Shown here one piece after another: positions 15,854-24,785 of a stretch of DNA of 32,568 bases. The stretch is taken from the NCBI GenBank assembly GCA_943333275.1, contig CALQSQ010000064.1, positions 1 to 32,568 of the forward strand, given 5' to 3'. The notes beneath the pieces are model-generated. The model ran no database searches and was not told the origin of the DNA. It worked only from the letters and a program-made list of their open reading frames with translations. The number at the start of each line of letters is the position of its first letter. The stretch's first letter is position 1. Both the position numbers and the translations under genes were made by a program. The stretch comes from Akkermansia muciniphila (GTDB lineage: Bacteria; Verrucomicrobiota; Verrucomicrobiia; Verrucomicrobiales; V1-33).

Positions 15854-17470
15854 TCACCAGGATTCAGTCCTGGATTTTTTCCCGCAGATATTCACGCTCA
15901 TGCCCAGGGCCCGGGCGGCGGCAGCCTTGGTCAGGAGGCAGGCGTCGGCGCTTGCGGCATCGCCGGCGTAGGCCACCTGGATGTGGTTGGCCTTGTGTTT
16001 GGCCATGAGTTGGTCCCGGTTCACGCCGTAAGTGACGGCATGCATGATCGGCCACTGGGGTGTGGAAAGCAGCCAGCGGCGTTCCGTTTCCTCCTGCGGC
16101 AGGCTGACCACAGCTCCGCGGCCGATGTCCATGTGGAGAGATTCATCTTCGACGTAAATGCGAGACCATACGATCTCGCCGGGCTTGCTGTTGCCGCGCA
16201 GCGTCGACCCACCCTTGGGGAAATACATGGCCGGCTGGCGGAATCCCTCGGCCCCTTTCCATCCGCCGATAAAATGCGCCGGAGGTGCTGCTCCGCTGAT
16301 GAGGAACACCCAGACGTAGTCATCTCCATACGGATCACCCCAGCGCACGTCGTGCAGGGTATTCTCGACCGGCTGGCCGAGGGCTTTGTGGATGCGATAG
16401 GTCAGCAGCCCATCAAGTCCGGCGCATTCATCCACCTCATTGAAATGCGGGAGGGGTTCACCTTTGAAAAGCACGCGTTTGCCATCGCGCGATTTCACCG
16501 AAGGCCGGTCGGCGTTGTTGAGAGTCCCCTCGACCAGATCGCTGGCGGGCAGGAGATCCTTGAGTCCCTGCTGGTATTGGATGCCAATGGTATCGCACCC
16601 GAAATCATCCGCCAGACGCACCGCAGCCACATACATCTTGCATTGAAGCTGGATCTGCGCGCGCGTAAGATCAGAGGCTTCCGTGGTTCCCATATGAAAT
16701 TTCATGCCTCGTTTTACCAGCCAGTCGTAAACAGCATCGGCCTCGGAATCGGAGACAACCAGGGTCTCCGCGTAGAGAGCCGACTGGCTGAGACGCTCCT
16801 TGAAGACGCCGCAGGCATGCAGAGCGTGATCGGGAATGATCGCGTTAAACATTCCCATGCAGCCTTCATCAAAGACCCCCATGATCGCCTTCTCGGATTG
16901 CAACTGCCGGGCAATTTGTCTGCCCAATTTCAAAGCCTTAGCGGGAAGGCTGATTCCCTCCAACGGCTGCACATGGGAGAGATCATGTCGGATGCGACCG
17001 TGCTTGAGCCACTCACGGAGTTTCTGGAGGAAGAAATCATCCTTAAAATCCTCACTCCAGAGCGTGGAATATTTCACCCCCGCCTTGGTGAGCGATCCGT
17101 TCAGATTCAGCATGCCAACGAGCCCTGGCCATTGACCGCTCCAGTTGGCGACCGTGAGGATCGGCCCGCGATGCGTGGTCAGCCCTGCGAGAACGTGGTG
17201 GGAATATTGCCAGACGGCCTCCGCAACAATGAGTGGCGCTTTGGGATCCAGGTTGCGGAAAATTTCCATCCCCTGCCGCTGGCTGGCAATGAATCCGTGT
17301 TTGGAGGCCTTGTCCACCGGATGCCCCCGCACGATTTCAAACCCCTCCGCCTTGATTGCCTTGCCCAGCGCCGCCTCCATGGTTTGCTGGGCAGGCCAGC
17401 AGACTTGGTTTGCGGACAATCGGAGATCACCACTGGCGATAAGTTGGATTTGATTTTTGTTGAGGGACAT
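15854..17470 (-). CDS. L-fucose/L-arabinose isomerase-like protein
   Basis: A 538-aa cytoplasmic protein resembling the L-fucose isomerase-like family (COG2407 type), which interconvert aldoses and ketoses using a metal ion. Recognisable features are the N-terminal Rossmann-like part with [16 protein letters not shown] and [20 protein letters not shown] near residues 82-123, and a middle region [20 protein letters not shown] followed by [13 protein letters not shown] that supplies acidic residues. Exact metal ligands could not be assigned with confidence. It starts 20 bp after the permease gene and is clearly the last gene of a three-gene operon with the binding protein and permease, which argues that its substrate is the imported sugar. 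Which sugar is unknown; a non-catalytic role is possible. Confidence 0.68.
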   Translation of the reverse strand: MSLNKNQIQLIASGDLRLSANQVCWPAQQTMEAALGKAIKAEGFEIVRGHPVDKASKHGFIASQRQGMEIFRNLDPKAPLIVAEAVWQYSHHVLAGLTTHRGPILTVANWSGQWPGLVGMLNLNGSLTKAGVKYSTLWSEDFKDDFFLQKLREWLKHGRIRHDLSHVQPLEGISLPAKALKLGRQIARQLQSEKAIMGVFDEGCMGMFNAIIPDHALHACGVFKERLSQSALYAETLVVSDSEADAVYDWLVKRGMKFHMGTTEASDLTRAQIQLQCKMYVAAVRLADDFGCDTIGIQYQQGLKDLLPASDLVEGTLNNADRPSVKSRDGKRVLFKGEPLPHFNEVDECAGLDGLLTYRIHKALGQPVENTLHDVRWGDPYGDDYVWVFLISGAAPPAHFIGGWKGAEGFRQPAMYFPKGGSTLRGNSKPGEIVWSRIYVEDESLHMDIGRGAVVSLPQEETERRWLLSTPQWPIMHAVTYGVNRDQLMAKHKANHIQVAYAGDAASADACLLTKAAAARALGMSVNICGKKSRTESW

Positions 17471-17490
17471 AAGTTTGAACGGAGAACTTT

Positions 17491-18471
17491 CTACTGCAAA
17501 TCACGGGCCATCCGACGCCGGACGAGCCAGCGTTTCATGAGTTCATCGGAGATCACGCCCACGAGCAGCACGATGGCGATGATGGCGAATTCCATGTTCT
17601 GGTGGTTGGTGGTCAGGGTGATCATGTTGCGCAAGACTTGTATCAGGGCCGCCCCGACGATCACGCCGAGAATGCTGGCCTCCCCACCCCGCAGACTGCA
17701 ACCGCCCAGCACCGCTGCGGCGATGGCGTAGGATTCGTAGAAATTTCCGAAGTCCGCCGGTTGCGCCGAATTGACATCCAGCACGAAAAGCAGGCCGCCG
17801 AAACCAGCGAGCGCGGAACAAATCACATAGGCCAGGATCGTCATGCGCCCCGTATTGATGCCGCTGAATCGGGCCGCCTGTTCATTGCGCCCCAGGGCAA
17901 AGAGGTAGCGGCCATAAACGCTATAGTTTAAAAAAACCGCGCTGGCGATGGCGATGACCACCAGGAAGACGCAGGGCGCGGGGAGTTTGAATCCCTCAAT
18001 AAAGGGAAGGCTGATCTGACCCGTGGCCAGCGCGCGCAACCCGTCAAATCCCGTGCCAAATCCCACCGTCTGGTCATTGGTAAAACCCCGGGAAACACCG
18101 CGATACAGCAGCAGTCCGCAGAGCGTGACCACGAAGGACTGGATGCGGAGTTTGGTAATGATCAGGCCGTGAAACAGGCCAATCAGCATGGGAACAACCA
18201 GCGACACAACCAACGCCGCCGGCAGCGACCAGTGCTGCGTGGTCAGCAACCAGGGCAGCCCGCAACCGACCAGGCAGATGACGGAGCCGATCGACAAATC
18301 GATGCCCCCCGTGACAATCACAAACCCCACACCAATGCTGATGATACCCAACAGGGCGGTCCGGCGGATCAGATTTTCCAGATTGTAACTGCTGAGAAAA
18401 CTCTCGCTCGCCATCGCCGTGGCGATACAGACGATCACCAAGAGAATGGAAATGCCGAGTGCTTTCTTCAT
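17491..18471 (-). CDS. RbsC-type sugar ABC transporter permease
   Basis: A 326-aa inner-membrane protein of the branched-chain/ribose permease family (BPD_transp_2). It has about eight to ten hydrophobic helices and the family signature [19 protein letters not shown] near residues 55-73, plus the late [19 protein letters not shown] and [21 protein letters not shown] segments that precede the ATPase contact. The chosen start (MKKALGIS) puts the first helix directly after the N-terminus; an upstream ATG at 18549 would overlap the binding-protein gene and add a non-family leader. It lies 31 bp after the binding-protein gene. No ATPase gene is found anywhere in the window. Confidence 0.9.
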   Translation of the reverse strand: MKKALGISILLVIVCIATAMASESFLSSYNLENLIRRTALLGIISIGVGFVIVTGGIDLSIGSVICLVGCGLPWLLTTQHWSLPAALVVSLVVPMLIGLFHGLIITKLRIQSFVVTLCGLLLYRGVSRGFTNDQTVGFGTGFDGLRALATGQISLPFIEGFKLPAPCVFLVVIAIASAVFLNYSVYGRYLFALGRNEQAARFSGINTGRMTILAYVICSALAGFGGLLFVLDVNSAQPADFGNFYESYAIAAAVLGGCSLRGGEASILGVIVGAALIQVLRNMITLTTNHQNMEFAIIAIVLLVGVISDELMKRWLVRRRMARDLQ

Positions 18472-18502
18472 GGGATCAATCGGCAACCATTCAGCGCGCA
18501 GG

Positions 18503-19513
18503 CTATTTGCCAAGCTTGGCCTTGAGATCAGCCCAGAAGGCATCCACATCCGCCTTGCGAATCTGGCGCGCCGGGATGTCGATCATCTTGTTAGCAGGAA
18601 TAACCGAGACATTTCCCTTCGCCAGTTCCGAGAGCACTTCGACCGATTTATACCCATACATATAAGGATTTTGGACCACCGTGGAATGGATGTGCCCTTC
18701 CTGGATCGCCTTGAGGGTCTTGTCGTCCTCATCGAAGGCCACGACTTTGATCTGGCCCAGTTTGTTGGCCTGGCTGAGGACCTCCATGATCAGCGGCGGA
18801 TTATAAACAAACAAGCCGACCAGCCCGCCCACCTCAGGATACCTGGACAGAGTGTCCTCGACATTGGCCTTGGCTTTGGCCTGGTCAAAATTGTCCGTGA
18901 GCGTGCCCAGGATTTTAAATCCCGCCTCCTCAATCACATCATTCGGCGGATCAAAACGTTTCGGATCCTCGGAGCGCCCCAGCATGCCATCGATACAACC
19001 CTGCCGGCGGCTCTTGGCGTTGTCCTGCTCCAGCCGACCGATATAAAGCATCACCGATCCCCCACTGGGCATGGCTTCGCGCACCAGTTCGCCACAGAGC
19101 CGGCCCGCCTTGTAATTGTCCATGCCGATGTAAACAAGGCGCTCGCTGGCCGGGGCATCGGAATCGTTGGTGATGAGCTTGGTGCGTTTGGCCGCCGTAT
19201 TGAGGATGTCGGTCTGGTTGGCGGGGTCGATCGGACTTACCGAAATGCCATCGATCCCCTTGGAGAGCAGGTCCTCAATGATCCGTTTCTGGTCCACGAT
19301 CCCCTGAGTCGGCATGAGCGTCTGGGCATCGACCCCGAATTTCTCCCCCGCTGCCTTGACCCCCGAGGCGGCGATGGTCCAGAACGAGGCCACGCCATTG
19401 CTTACAAAGGCCACCTTTTTTTTGCCCGAGGCTTCATTGGAGGAACCGGCTGGCTTGCACCCCGTGGTCAAACTGAGGGCGAGAAGGAGGCAGGCAGACA
19501 ACGAATATTTCAT
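18503..19513 (-). CDS. RbsB-type periplasmic sugar-binding lipoprotein
   Basis: A 336-aa solute-binding protein (Peripla_BP_4/RbsB type). The N-terminus MKYSLSACLLLALSLTTGC is a lipoprotein signal with Cys at 19, though with Thr rather than Leu at -3. The mature protein opens KKKVAFVSNGVASFWTIAAS, the typical first strand and helix of sugar binders, then IDGISVSPIDPANQTDIL and a ribose-type YIGMDNYKAGRL. Starts at 19546 or 19573 would bury the signal peptide, so 19513 is preferred. It is the first gene of the operon followed by the permease and isomerase-like genes, and diverges from rpoZ. Likely tethered to the inner membrane, delivering a pentose or hexose; ligand unknown. Confidence 0.9.
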   Translation of the reverse strand: MKYSLSACLLLALSLTTGCKPAGSSNEASGKKKVAFVSNGVASFWTIAASGVKAAGEKFGVDAQTLMPTQGIVDQKRIIEDLLSKGIDGISVSPIDPANQTDILNTAAKRTKLITNDSDAPASERLVYIGMDNYKAGRLCGELVREAMPSGGSVMLYIGRLEQDNAKSRRQGCIDGMLGRSEDPKRFDPPNDVIEEAGFKILGTLTDNFDQAKAKANVEDTLSRYPEVGGLVGLFVYNPPLIMEVLSQANKLGQIKVVAFDEDDKTLKAIQEGHIHSTVVQNPYMYGYKSVEVLSELAKGNVSVIPANKMIDIPARQIRKADVDAFWADLKAKLGK

Positions 19514-19637
19514 AAGTGACACAGGAGAAGGGTGATCTTTGGCCATGGAGGGCTGGATGGCTTTAATCAGCAAGTCTCCGAAGCGTCAAGCGAGAACGCA
19601 TCCTGGGCCGCCATCCGTTCTCCGCGAACAGGGCGGC

Positions 19638-19662
19638 CGGGGCTCCGATGCCCCGCCTTTTT
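19638..19662 (+). terminator. Hairpin with T-tract in the rpoZ leader
   Basis: CGGGGC-TCCGAT-GCCCCG followed by CC and five T residues on the plus strand. It has the shape of an intrinsic terminator but sits upstream of rpoZ with no plus-strand gene before it. It could be an attenuator in the rpoZ leader, the end of a short unannotated transcript, or chance in GC-rich DNA. It lies in the 349-bp gap between the binding-protein and rpoZ starts, where I saw nothing else. Confidence 0.4.
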
Positions 19663-19862
19663 CCACTCCGGAAATTCGCTTGCGCTTTGTGGCGGTTATG
19701 TTAAGCACCGTCTCCCCTGCGATTCGGTTCTCCTTTCTCTCCAACGCCGGGGAAAATCCCCAGCCATCCGCCATGTCAGCAACCACGCCAGCCAATCATG
19801 TGATCCCAATCCCGGGAGGCACCAGCGTGCGGCCAAACAACTTTCCCAAGACCCCAGGTTCC

Positions 19863-20078
19863 ATGAAGAGCGAATTGATCGATAAAGCAGCCAAAGTGAT
19901 TTCCCATCCCCCCCTGTTGATTAACCTGGTCTCCCGCCGGGTGCGCCAACTCAACCAAGGCCGTGCGCCACTCATCAACGTGGCCTCCCACGGAACCCGC
20001 CTCGGCCAGGGGGACATCGCCCTCATTGAAATCATCGAGGGCAAGATCACGGCGCAAAGCGTGAACGACATGGAGTAA
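19863..20078 (+). CDS. rpoZ: DNA-directed RNA polymerase omega subunit
   Basis: A 71-aa protein with the omega core: MKSELIDKAAKVI, then LLINLVSRRVRQLNQGRAPL and GQGDIALIEIIEGKIT. Omega is a small RNA polymerase subunit that helps fold and hold beta prime. The chosen start puts the protein at the beginning of the conserved domain; an in-frame ATG at 19773 would add 30 residues rich in Pro and Asn, and a much longer in-frame opening from 19539 looks non-coding. No clear Shine-Dalgarno supports either start, so 19773 remains possible. It is followed 109 bp later by smpB on the same strand. Confidence 0.85.
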   Translation: MKSELIDKAAKVISHPPLLINLVSRRVRQLNQGRAPLINVASHGTRLGQGDIALIEIIEGKITAQSVNDME

Positions 20079-20187
20079 GGCGGGATTCCCCGCATCTCCC
20101 GCGCCCCCCGATCCGTCAGCCGCAGCCTTGAATCCGCAGGCTCCATGCTGCCTTGAACTCCGTTTGTGACCCGATTGACCTCCTCCC

Positions 20188-20661
20188 ATGGCAGCCCCCA
20201 ATGCTGAAATCACCACCAACAAGCAGGCGTTGCGAGATTACATCATCAGCGAACGTCTCGAAGCGGGCGTGTCCTTGAAAGGCACCGAGGTCAAGTCGAT
20301 CCGGGATGGGAAAATCAACCTCCGTGATGCCTTTGCCCGTATCGAAAACGGACAGTGCCTGCTCTACGGCTGCGACATTCAGCCCTATGCCAAGGCCAGT
20401 TTCGAACAGCACGATCCCAAGCGGATTCGGAAATTGCTCCTCCACCGGTCCGAAATCCACAAACTCTATGGAGCCGTGCAAATCAAAGGCCTGACGCTGG
20501 TGGCCCTGCGCATGTATTGGAAGGGGTCGAAAGTGAAAGTGGAACTCGGTGTGGGTAAGGGCAAGAACCAGAGCGACAACCGGGAGGACCTCAAGAAGAA
20601 GGCTCACAACCGGGAAATGGAGCGCGAATTGGTGCGCTACCAAAAACGCGGCAAAGTTTGA
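20188..20661 (+). CDS. smpB: SsrA-binding protein SmpB
   Basis: A 157-aa protein of normal SmpB length. Diagnostic stretches are the N-terminal IISERLEAGVSLKGTEVKSI with RDGKINLRDAFARIENGQ, the middle KLLLHRSEIHKLYGAVQIKG, LRMYWKGSKVKVELGVGKGK, and the basic tail with NREDLKKKAHNREMEREL. SmpB binds tmRNA and brings it to stalled ribosomes in trans-translation. No tmRNA gene was found in the window. It lies between rpoZ and the HTH-tubulin gene, all on the plus strand, and ends 130 bp before the latter. Confidence 0.97.
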   Translation: MAAPNAEITTNKQALRDYIISERLEAGVSLKGTEVKSIRDGKINLRDAFARIENGQCLLYGCDIQPYAKASFEQHDPKRIRKLLLHRSEIHKLYGAVQIKGLTLVALRMYWKGSKVKVELGVGKGKNQSDNREDLKKKAHNREMERELVRYQKRGKV

Positions 20662-20671
20662 AGTAGTCAGC

Positions 20672-20691
20672 GTTGCATAATCATATGCAAC
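20672..20691. promoter_or_regulatory. Perfect inverted repeat upstream of the HTH-tubulin gene
   Basis: GTTGCATA-ATCA-TATGCAAC: two perfect 8-bp arms around 4 bp, 100 bp upstream of the HTH-tubulin start and 10 bp after the smpB stop. Its AT-rich sequence stands out from its surroundings. It has the size and symmetry of an operator for a dimeric XRE-type regulator, and the downstream protein carries just such a domain at its N-terminus, so autoregulation is likely. It lacks a T-tract, so it is not a typical terminator. Confidence 0.6.
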
Positions 20692-20711
20692 AAAGCAGCC
20701 GCCCGGAAGCA

Positions 20712-20726
20712 TCGGCTTGCAGCCGA
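20712..20726. promoter_or_regulatory. Short hairpin between smpB and the HTH-tubulin gene
   Basis: TCGGCT-TGC-AGCCGA forms a 6-bp stem with a 3-nt loop. It could end smpB transcripts (no T-tract follows) or lie in the leader of the next gene. Role not determined. Confidence 0.3.
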
Positions 20727-20791
20727 CTATGTTACGGCCTGGGTACTTTCCGCTTTCCCGTTGCGTATTACTATGCTAGACTTCACCATTC

Positions 20792-22726
20792 ATGCCCCGT
20801 CCGCCCAAATTCTACCATCCCCTGCGCGAGATCCGGGCAGCTGCCGGCGGCCTTTCTCAGACGGCTTTCGCCGAATTGGTCGGCGTCTCCATGCCGACCA
20901 TCCAGGCTATTGAAGGCGGGAAACTGCGTCTGACCCCCAAGCTGGCCGCCCGCATTGCCGAGGCAACCGGAGCTTCGGAAACCGAACTACTCAAGGGATC
21001 GCAAGGGAAAGCCCGCACTCTCGAAGGAACCAAATACACGGCCGCCGCCTTTCAAGCCTGGGAAGCGACCCGGCAGCGCCGCTCCAAGCCCCAGCATCAC
21101 ACCTCCTCTCTGCTCCAATGGTGCGAGTGGCTGCTAAAGGCCGCACAGTCCTCCGGGGATGCCGCGCTCATGAAGGCCCGGACGCAGTTGATCGAATCGA
21201 TGGAAAGGATCCGGGTCAGTCTGGGGCTCGAGGATACTGTGAACGCTGAACTGCTGCTCTTTCAATCCGTGGAGACCTACTCCGCCGAAATTTCCCAATG
21301 GAAAAAAGCCCAGCTGCCGAGAATCCAGCGCCTTGGTTACCATTCTTCCATGCCATTCGGAGCTAAAACCAGATTCACGTTGAGCTGGCAGGTTACCCCC
21401 TCCTGGTCGCCCGGCACCCTCCCCCCCGCCCCGGCCCCTACGAACGTCGATTTGATTCCAGCGGGCTATTGTGTCATCGGGCTGGGCACGGCTGGCTGCC
21501 GCATGGCTGAGGCTTGGTGGAAAGGGTTGTGTCGGGATCATGGGATTTTGCCCGAAAACGGACAGGCCCTTCACGGTTCACCCACCGGCAACTGGCAGGG
21601 GTTTTTCCGCAGGGTTCCGCAGATCACCGAGCCGGACAAATATGTGCCGCGGGCCATCTTTGCCGACCTTGATCAATCCAGCCTGCAGACCATCGCGATG
21701 GCTGGCAGCGACCTCTACCATCCCGCCGCATTCTGTTTTGGCGAGCAGGCCATCGGCAATGTGTTTGCCGGGGCCCGTCATGCCGGTTCGCGGGCCCTGG
21801 TCGAAACAGTCTCGAAACTGCTCGCCCGTCAGGCCCAGGACGTGGGCGGGGTGTCGGGTGTGTTTTTGCTGCACTCGCTCGAGGGGGGCACAGGCGGGGG
21901 ATTGGCCCAGCAGTTGTTGGGAAAATTGAAATCCGATTTACCCGCCTCCCCTGTCATTTGTGTCTGCCCACTTCCGGACCCAGCCCTTGGACACAGCGTC
22001 ACCGCCCCCTACAATCTCGCCCTTACCCTCGAAGCCGTCTCGCAGGGGGCGCAGGCCGTTCTGCTCTTCGATCCCCAGCGACTGGAAGAGGAGGCCATCC
22101 GGCGCTGGAAAGTCGAGCCTCGCGATGTGGAAAACATGCCGAATCGATTGATCGCCAGCGGCTTGTGCGCCTTTTCCGGACCACTAAGATTTCCCGGAGC
22201 CGACGCCGTGCCGCTGCTTTTGCCCGATTGGCTGCGCATGGTTTGCGGGGATCGACAGTCCCAGGAACTGGCCCTGCTCGCCCCGGAAATCAGCCCCTTG
22301 CAGGCAAAGCTAAGCGCCAAATCCGCCATCCACACCGCTGAGGAAATCGTCAAAGCCTGCACCTCCGCGTGCAAGCCCAACAACTCCTCCCTCCCGGTCA
22401 CGCTGCTCCTTCGAGGCAGGCAGGCCGAGGACGTCTGGGGAACGACGAGAGGATCCGGATTTCTCCTCCCGGAGAAATTCCGCATCACCCCGCAGCGCAG
22501 CCCCGAGGGATTCGAAACCTGCACATTCATCCAGGAGGCACGGGCTGAAGCCGCCCGATTCCATGAATTTGCCATCCAAGCTTCCCAATTGCTCGAAAGG
22601 CGCGCCTACCTGCAATGGTTCGACGCCTTGCAAATCACCGAATCCGATCTTGCCCGAGCGGTCTCCGCCTTGCGCTTGGTAGCTGATCGGCTCGTCGGAG
22701 GGGAATCCCCTTCCCCGCCTCTTTGA
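20792..22726 (+). CDS. XRE helix-turn-helix fused to a eukaryote-like tubulin domain
   Basis: A 644-aa protein. Residues 8-68 form a Cro/C1-type HTH (LREIRAAAGGLSQTAFAELV, GVSMPTIQAIEGGKLRLTP). Residues 71-200 are mostly helical and match nothing I recognise; 202-218 form a Pro-rich linker. Residues 225-636 form a full tubulin-like domain. In order: loop T1 VIGLGTAGCRMAEAWW (228-243) and DHGI (249-252); KYVPRAIFADLD (283-294), as in tubulin KYVPRAI-x-VDLE; the signature HSLEGGTGGG (361-370); APYN (405-408); the base-contact Asn N451; LRFPG (465-469); LLLRGR (538-543); and C-terminal helices with RRAYLQWF (603-610), as in tubulin RKAFLHWY. FtsZ lacks those last helices. Odd points: the first Gly of the GTP signature is Glu364, and the loop T7 residue matching catalytic alpha-tubulin Glu254 is Leu477. 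There is no acidic tail or signal peptide. The start has no Shine-Dalgarno. It converges on lepA with 14 bp between stop codons. Confidence 0.93.
   Translation: MPRPPKFYHPLREIRAAAGGLSQTAFAELVGVSMPTIQAIEGGKLRLTPKLAARIAEATGASETELLKGSQGKARTLEGTKYTAAAFQAWEATRQRRSKPQHHTSSLLQWCEWLLKAAQSSGDAALMKARTQLIESMERIRVSLGLEDTVNAELLLFQSVETYSAEISQWKKAQLPRIQRLGYHSSMPFGAKTRFTLSWQVTPSWSPGTLPPAPAPTNVDLIPAGYCVIGLGTAGCRMAEAWWKGLCRDHGILPENGQALHGSPTGNWQGFFRRVPQITEPDKYVPRAIFADLDQSSLQTIAMAGSDLYHPAAFCFGEQAIGNVFAGARHAGSRALVETVSKLLARQAQDVGGVSGVFLLHSLEGGTGGGLAQQLLGKLKSDLPASPVICVCPLPDPALGHSVTAPYNLALTLEAVSQGAQAVLLFDPQRLEEEAIRRWKVEPRDVENMPNRLIASGLCAFSGPLRFPGADAVPLLLPDWLRMVCGDRQSQELALLAPEISPLQAKLSAKSAIHTAEEIVKACTSACKPNNSSLPVTLLLRGRQAEDVWGTTRGSGFLLPEKFRITPQRSPEGFETCTFIQEARAEAARFHEFAIQASQLLERRAYLQWFDALQITESDLARAVSALRLVADRLVGGESPSPPL
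22700..22716 (+). terminator. Weak hairpin at the 3' end of the HTH-tubulin gene
   Basis: GGGGAA-TCCCC-TTCCCC gives a 6-bp stem within the last codons, followed by a pyrimidine run ending in TTT. It could slow or end transcription from both convergent genes, but there is no strong T-tract. Confidence 0.25.
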
Positions 22727-22740
22727 TTCGGTCTCCGCGA

Positions 22741-24543
<1,803 letters not shown>

Positions 24544-24690
24544 GTGTGGGGATAACGGGGAGAGGGGGAACGCGCAAAATACGGGCACTTCCCCGGTTGT
24601 AAAGGGAAAGGGGTGAATGTTGGGAAGGCCCGGCCTGAGGGCTTGGAGCCCTTGCAAATGCGCCTTTCCTGCCTGGTCAGACCGGGACCG

Positions 24691-24706
24691 GAGCGTCTGG
24701 ACGCTC
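24691..24706. repeat. Short perfect palindrome in the lepA-phosphatase divergent region
   Basis: GAGCGTC-TG-GACGCTC: 7-bp arms with a 2-bp centre, in the 242-bp gap between the lepA and phosphatase starts. It is either a regulator site for one of the divergent genes or a copy of a dispersed palindromic repeat; only a genome count would tell. Confidence 0.4.
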
Positions 24707-24785
24707 GCGGTTACGCGGAAATTTTTCAATTCTTGTGTTCTCCTGTGTCTTATTTACCGTATCGTTTCCGGCTACCCTTCATTTC

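Noticed and set aside
15818..17731. 637-codon plus-strand open frame opposite the isomerase-like and permease genes
   Set aside because: It covers two genes with family motifs on the minus strand and shows none itself.
20792..22726. HTH-tubulin gene as an FtsZ or FtsZ-like gene
   Set aside because: KYVPRAI, LRFPG, LRGR and the RRAYLQWF C-terminal helices match tubulin, not FtsZ, and there is no division-gene cluster.
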